In this document: piece by piece, positions 61,192 to 64,000 of the stretch | Numbering within the stretch: the stretch's first letter is position 1 | Layout of the letters: each line of letters starts with the position of its first letter | Source: Paenibacillus mellifer | Lineage (GTDB): Bacteria; Bacillota; Bacilli; Paenibacillales; Paenibacillaceae | DNA length: 64,000 nucleotides | Assembly: GCF_023195895.1 (NCBI RefSeq) | Contig: NZ_JALPRK010000005.1 | Location: forward strand, 124,001-188,000 | Direction: 5' to 3' | The notes under the pieces: model-generated | What the model was told of the DNA's origin: nothing | Database searches by the model: none | What the model saw: only the letters and a program-made list of their open reading frames with translations | Position numbers and translations under genes: made by a program

Positions 61192-61220
61192 TTGTCGGAT
61201 GGGAACGTAAGACGTATAAT
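61192..61220 (+). promoter_or_regulatory. Promoter of the GNAT acetyltransferase gene
   Basis: TTGTCG (61192-61197) and a perfect TATAAT (61215-61220) with 17 bp between. The -10 lies within a 7-bp inverted repeat (AAGACGT ... ACGTCTT, 61209-61239), a possible operator. Confidence 0.6.
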
Positions 61221-61262
61221 AGCCCACAAAACACGTCTTTCTAACAAAGGAGAGCGATACGC

Positions 61263-61733
61263 ATGTCCGATATGTTAGTGAAGTTATACGATCTGCCCCC
61301 ATTCGAATCGGTTAAGGACTACGAGGCGCGTACCGGGATTACCATCCGCCGGGCCATTGCCCCGGAGAAGCACGTGGTCTCGAAGTGGGTGGGTGAGCAC
61401 TTCGATATGCGCTGGGTCAGCGAATGCGAAGTGGGGTTCGCCCGCGCGCCGATCACCTGCATCATCGCCACGGAGAACGACAAACTGCTTGGCTTTGCCT
61501 GCTACGACACCACGATGAAAGGGTTCTTTGGCCCGACTGGCGTGGATGAGCAGGAACGGGGCCGGGGTATTGGCAAACAGCTGCTGCTCTATACGCTCTA
61601 CTTGATGCGGATGGACGGCTATGGTTATGCCGTGATCGGCGGTGCGGGCCCGAAGGATTTCTACGCCAAAGCGGCCGGCGCGATCGTGATCGAGGGCTCG
61701 GTGCCCGGAATATACAAAGGGATGCTGCGATAA
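61263..61733 (+). CDS. GNAT family N-acetyltransferase
   Basis: A 156-residue GNAT protein: T-I-R-R-A (residues ~27-31), then the acetyl-CoA pyrophosphate loop V-D-E-Q-E-R-G-R-G-I-G-K-Q-L-L (near 94-108) and G-G-A-G-P-K-D-F-Y-A-K (near 126-136) with the family's C-terminal Tyr. AAAGGAGAGCGATACGC provides the ribosome site. It has its own promoter. The acceptor is unknown. Confidence 0.88.
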   Translation: MSDMLVKLYDLPPFESVKDYEARTGITIRRAIAPEKHVVSKWVGEHFDMRWVSECEVGFARAPITCIIATENDKLLGFACYDTTMKGFFGPTGVDEQERGRGIGKQLLLYTLYLMRMDGYGYAVIGGAGPKDFYAKAAGAIVIEGSVPGIYKGMLR

Positions 61734-61761
61734 TGCAGCATCCCATTTTTTGTAGCAATTT

Positions 61762-61946
61762 TAACGGACTCCAGAGACGTTATTAGCCTCAACGACACGG
61801 TTTCTTAGATCTAACGGACTGAGATGACGTTATTCTGCAACAATCGGCTGTCAGTCCACTAACTGGAGCTAAATAACGGCATTTGGGTCCGCTACATCGG
61901 GAAATGTCCGGGAAATAGGCAAATAACGTCATTACGGTCTGTTAGC
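61762..61946. repeat. Short dispersed repeats, two direct and two inverted copies
   Basis: TAACGGACTCCAGAGACGTT (61762-) and TAACGGACTGAGATGACGTT (61812-) are direct copies. AATAACGGCATTTGGGTCCG (61872-) and AATAACGTCATTACGGTCTG (61923-) are inverted ones. The whole could fold into a long hairpin between the acetyltransferase and kinase genes. Similar units are common between Paenibacillus genes. Confidence 0.7.
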
Positions 61947-61966
61947 CGTTAACTGCAAAGCTCCCG

Positions 61967-63544
61967 CTATACCGCCGGCAACGTCACCTTAAAGGCCGCG
62001 CCTTGGCCCGGCTCGCTGTCGACCTCGATCGTGCCGCCGTGGGCTTCGACGATCGATTGCGTGATCGACAGGCCGAGCCCGGCTCCGCCTTGTTTGCGCG
62101 TGCGCGAAGCATCGATGCGGTAAAACCGCTCGAATACATGCGGCAGATGCTCGGCGGCGATGCCCGGCCCGTTGTCCCGCACCTCCAGCTCGGCCCGGCC
62201 CGGCAAGCCAGAGAGGCGCACCGCGATCGTCCCCTGCCGCGGGTCCGTGTGCTGTACGGCGTTGTGGAACAGGTTCAGAACCACCTGTTTGATCTTGTCG
62301 CAGTCGCACATCGCGATCAGCCCTGGCTGGAGGTCGAACCGCACCTCGCGCTCCCCAGCCAGCATCCGCAGATGCGGTTCCATCTCCGCGACCACCTCGT
62401 CCAGCTGCACCTGCGTCCGCTGGACGACCGGGGTGCGGTCAAGCTTAGCCAGCGTCAGCAAATCCTCGACCAGCTTCTTCATTCGCTGCGATTCGCCCAG
62501 CATGCTGTTCAGCGCGGTATGCAACTGCTCCGGCCGGTTGGCGGCTCCTCGCAGCAGCACCTCCAAGAAGCCGTGAATCGAGGTGAGCGGCGTTCGCAGC
62601 TCATGGGAAGCGTCGGCGACGAACCGGCGCATCTGTTCCTTCGCTTCGCGTTCAGCTTCGAAGGATTCCTCGAGCCGCTCCAACATCCCGTTAAATGAGA
62701 TCCCCAATCGATCGATTTCCGACTGGCCCGATGCAGTCGTGAAACGGTTGCCAAGATTACCGGCGTTCGTATCTTCCACGGTGTGTACCATTTGGTTAAG
62801 CGGCGTTAAGGCCCTGCGCAAAATCGGCAGATACAGCGCTAGTCCGCCGGCCAATGCCAGGAGAGAGAGACCGACGAACGTCAGCAGCTGCCGCATCACG
62901 ACTTCGCGCAGCGGCGCGGTGTAAGTGCCCATTTGTACAAGCCAGGCGCGTTCGCCTTGTTCGCCCGGCAAACCGATAGAACGGAAGACAACCAGCTGCT
63001 CCTTCCCGTCCTCATCCTCGATCACATGGTAACTCTCCGATTCCGGCCGCCCGGGCGTATCCTTTTCGAATAAGGTGGCATATTCGGTATCAGACAGCCG
63101 GGGCGCAACTGCGCCGGATTCGGCGTTCAAGTCGATGAACCCGCTATCGTTGTTGATGATCGCAAGCGAGGTGTTGGGGATGAACAATTGCGGAGGACGT
63201 CCGCCATTCGTCCCAGTCCCGGCGGCATCCGCCTCCGGCTTCGGCAACCCCGTATGTTCAGCCGGCCGTCCCGCCCGTGTGAAGACGTCCCGGAGCGGGC
63301 CGCGCATCTGTGAGGCCATCGATTCGGCTTGGTTCTTATATAGGAAGTCTTTCATGATCACATATTGGAATACACCGATCAGGATCAGGAGCGCGGCTAA
63401 CAACAGCAGGGATCGGGATAGCAGCTGAAAGCGGAGCGAGCTCGGGGAGAACCGGCTTCGCAGCCCTCCGATCAACCGCTTCCCGGCGTAAACGATCCGC
63501 TTTCCGCCAGTCTTTGTCCGGCTTCCGCCGGCAAGGGGCTTCAT
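61967..63544 (-). CDS. Sensor histidine kinase (HAMP type)
   Basis: A 525-residue kinase: a first membrane helix (residues ~45-67), an external domain of ~150 residues, a second helix (~216-236), HAMP (~237-290), HisKA with F-V-A-D-A-S-H-E-L-R-T-P-L (His near 315) and HATPase with N-L-F-H-N-A-V-Q-H, D-N-G-P-G-I and G-G-A-G-L-G-L-S-I. Its ATG overlaps the response regulator stop, so the pair is co-translated. The layout resembles OmpR-type systems for cell-envelope stress. The signal is unknown. Confidence 0.92.
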   Translation of the reverse strand: MKPLAGGSRTKTGGKRIVYAGKRLIGGLRSRFSPSSLRFQLLSRSLLLLAALLILIGVFQYVIMKDFLYKNQAESMASQMRGPLRDVFTRAGRPAEHTGLPKPEADAAGTGTNGGRPPQLFIPNTSLAIINNDSGFIDLNAESGAVAPRLSDTEYATLFEKDTPGRPESESYHVIEDEDGKEQLVVFRSIGLPGEQGERAWLVQMGTYTAPLREVVMRQLLTFVGLSLLALAGGLALYLPILRRALTPLNQMVHTVEDTNAGNLGNRFTTASGQSEIDRLGISFNGMLERLEESFEAEREAKEQMRRFVADASHELRTPLTSIHGFLEVLLRGAANRPEQLHTALNSMLGESQRMKKLVEDLLTLAKLDRTPVVQRTQVQLDEVVAEMEPHLRMLAGEREVRFDLQPGLIAMCDCDKIKQVVLNLFHNAVQHTDPRQGTIAVRLSGLPGRAELEVRDNGPGIAAEHLPHVFERFYRIDASRTRKQGGAGLGLSITQSIVEAHGGTIEVDSEPGQGAAFKVTLPAV

Positions 63545-64000
63545 GGCAGATCGACGCGGTAACCCGCGCCGCGCAGCGTTCGAATTAACCGATGCTCCCG
63601 ATCATTCAATTTTTCACGGAGAGAGCGGATATAGACCTCCACGATATTCTCCTCGCCACCGAAGTCGTAACCCCAGACTTTATCTAAAATCGTCGTTTTG
63701 CTTAAGACGATCCCATGGTTAAGCACTAAATATTTCAACAATTCGTATTCGGTCGGGGATAATTCAAGCACCCGTTCCGAATAAGAAATTTCCTTGCGTC
63801 GATCGTCCAGGCGGAACGGGCCGATGGCCACTTCGCCGAACAGCGCCGGAAACTGATTGCGCAGTCGCGCGCCGATTCGAGCCAGCAGCTCTTCGAAGCT
63901 GAACGGTTTAACGACGTAGTCGTCAGCGCCGAGGGTCAGTCCCTTAACCCGATCTTCCACCTCGTCCTTTGCCGTCAGCATGATGATCGCTACGTTCTCG
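63541..64000 (-). CDS. OmpR-family response regulator (5' end outside window)
   Basis: The visible 153 codons run off the window edge. They begin within the receiver (I-I-M-L-T-A-K-D-E then G-A-D-D-Y-V-V-K-P-F, with the conserved Thr and Lys). The winged-helix output domain follows (E-L-S-P-T-E-Y-E-L-L-K-Y-L, V-Y-I-R-S-L-R-E-K-L, I-R-T-L-R-G-A-G-Y-R-V). The aspartate phospho-site is beyond the edge. It lies upstream of the kinase with a 4-bp overlap. Confidence 0.92.
   Translation of the reverse strand, partial: ENVAIIMLTAKDEVEDRVKGLTLGADDYVVKPFSFEELLARIGARLRNQFPALFGEVAIGPFRLDDRRKEISYSERVLELSPTEYELLKYLVLNHGIVLSKTTILDKVWGYDFGGEENIVEVYIRSLREKLNDREHRLIRTLRGAGYRVDLP

Overview
The window looks like a chromosomal segment of a Paenibacillus-type bacterium (Firmicutes). 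The basis is the mix of content: strong purine-rich ribosome binding sites, LplB/YtcP-type sugar transporters with lipoprotein binding proteins, YesM/YesN-type two-component systems, many glycoside hydrolases, a PBSX (Xkd)-type tail module, and the short palindromic and tandem intergenic repeats usual in that genus. The genus is inferred from gene content, not from a marker gene. No rRNA, tRNA or CRISPR array was recognised.

Layout. (1) 1-2100: two Gfo/Idh/MocA oxidoreductases, the first cut by the window edge. (2) 2179-5766: a minus-strand stress/redox group (TetR regulator, short-chain dehydrogenase, Old Yellow Enzyme, ArsR regulator) with an aldo/keto reductase remnant. (3) 5883-7840: a regulated leader and an RlmA-type 23S rRNA methyltransferase, then a DUF554 membrane protein. 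(4) 7964-8189: remnants of an S-layer-homology gene. (5) 8437-15756: a membrane-bound AraC regulator divergent from a sugar ABC transporter and a GH130 phosphorylase, probably for manno-oligosaccharides. (6) 15834-18591: a small membrane protein, a CrtQ-like glycosyltransferase overlapping a PlsY-like acyltransferase, and a 57-residue protein. (7) 18742-29595: a YesM/YesN system, a second sugar ABC transporter, a GH42 beta-galactosidase and a frameshifted GH53 galactanase, together a galactan utilisation locus. (8) 29817-31860: a second two-component system, convergent. (9) 32116-42809: a compact contractile-tail cluster (terminator, sheath, tube, chaperone with -1 frameshift, tape measure, LysM, hub, baseplate, fibre) with no head, integrase or lysis genes. 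(10) 42993-53264: two GH43 enzymes, a third sugar ABC transporter, an ArsR-type regulator with a large C-terminal domain, a GH2 enzyme and a metallo-beta-lactamase-fold hydrolase. (11) 53515-58896: a WYL regulator, a short-chain dehydrogenase, a GH35 beta-galactosidase and its divergent AraC regulator. (12) 58999-64000: a DUF2500 protein, hflX behind a long leader, a GNAT acetyltransferase, and a sensor kinase/response regulator pair running off the end.

Two regulatory systems stand out. First, rlmA and hflX, both acting on the ribosome and 53 kb apart, have matching leaders: a 13-14 codon peptide resembling the macrolide-stalling leader ErmDL (with R-L-R or K-F-R), then exactly 12 nt after the stop an AAAGGCTCTG hairpin, then an intrinsic terminator before the gene. 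This points to drug-responsive ribosome-mediated attenuation. Second, three promoters in the 43-51 kb sugar region share a cre-like box fused to the -35 and a downstream 13-bp motif. The same motif lies in the promoter of the ArsR-type regulator at 49457, which suggests a local sugar regulon. The tail cluster is also notable because a LuxR-type response regulator gene is divergent from it, with a perfect palindrome midway between the two predicted promoters.
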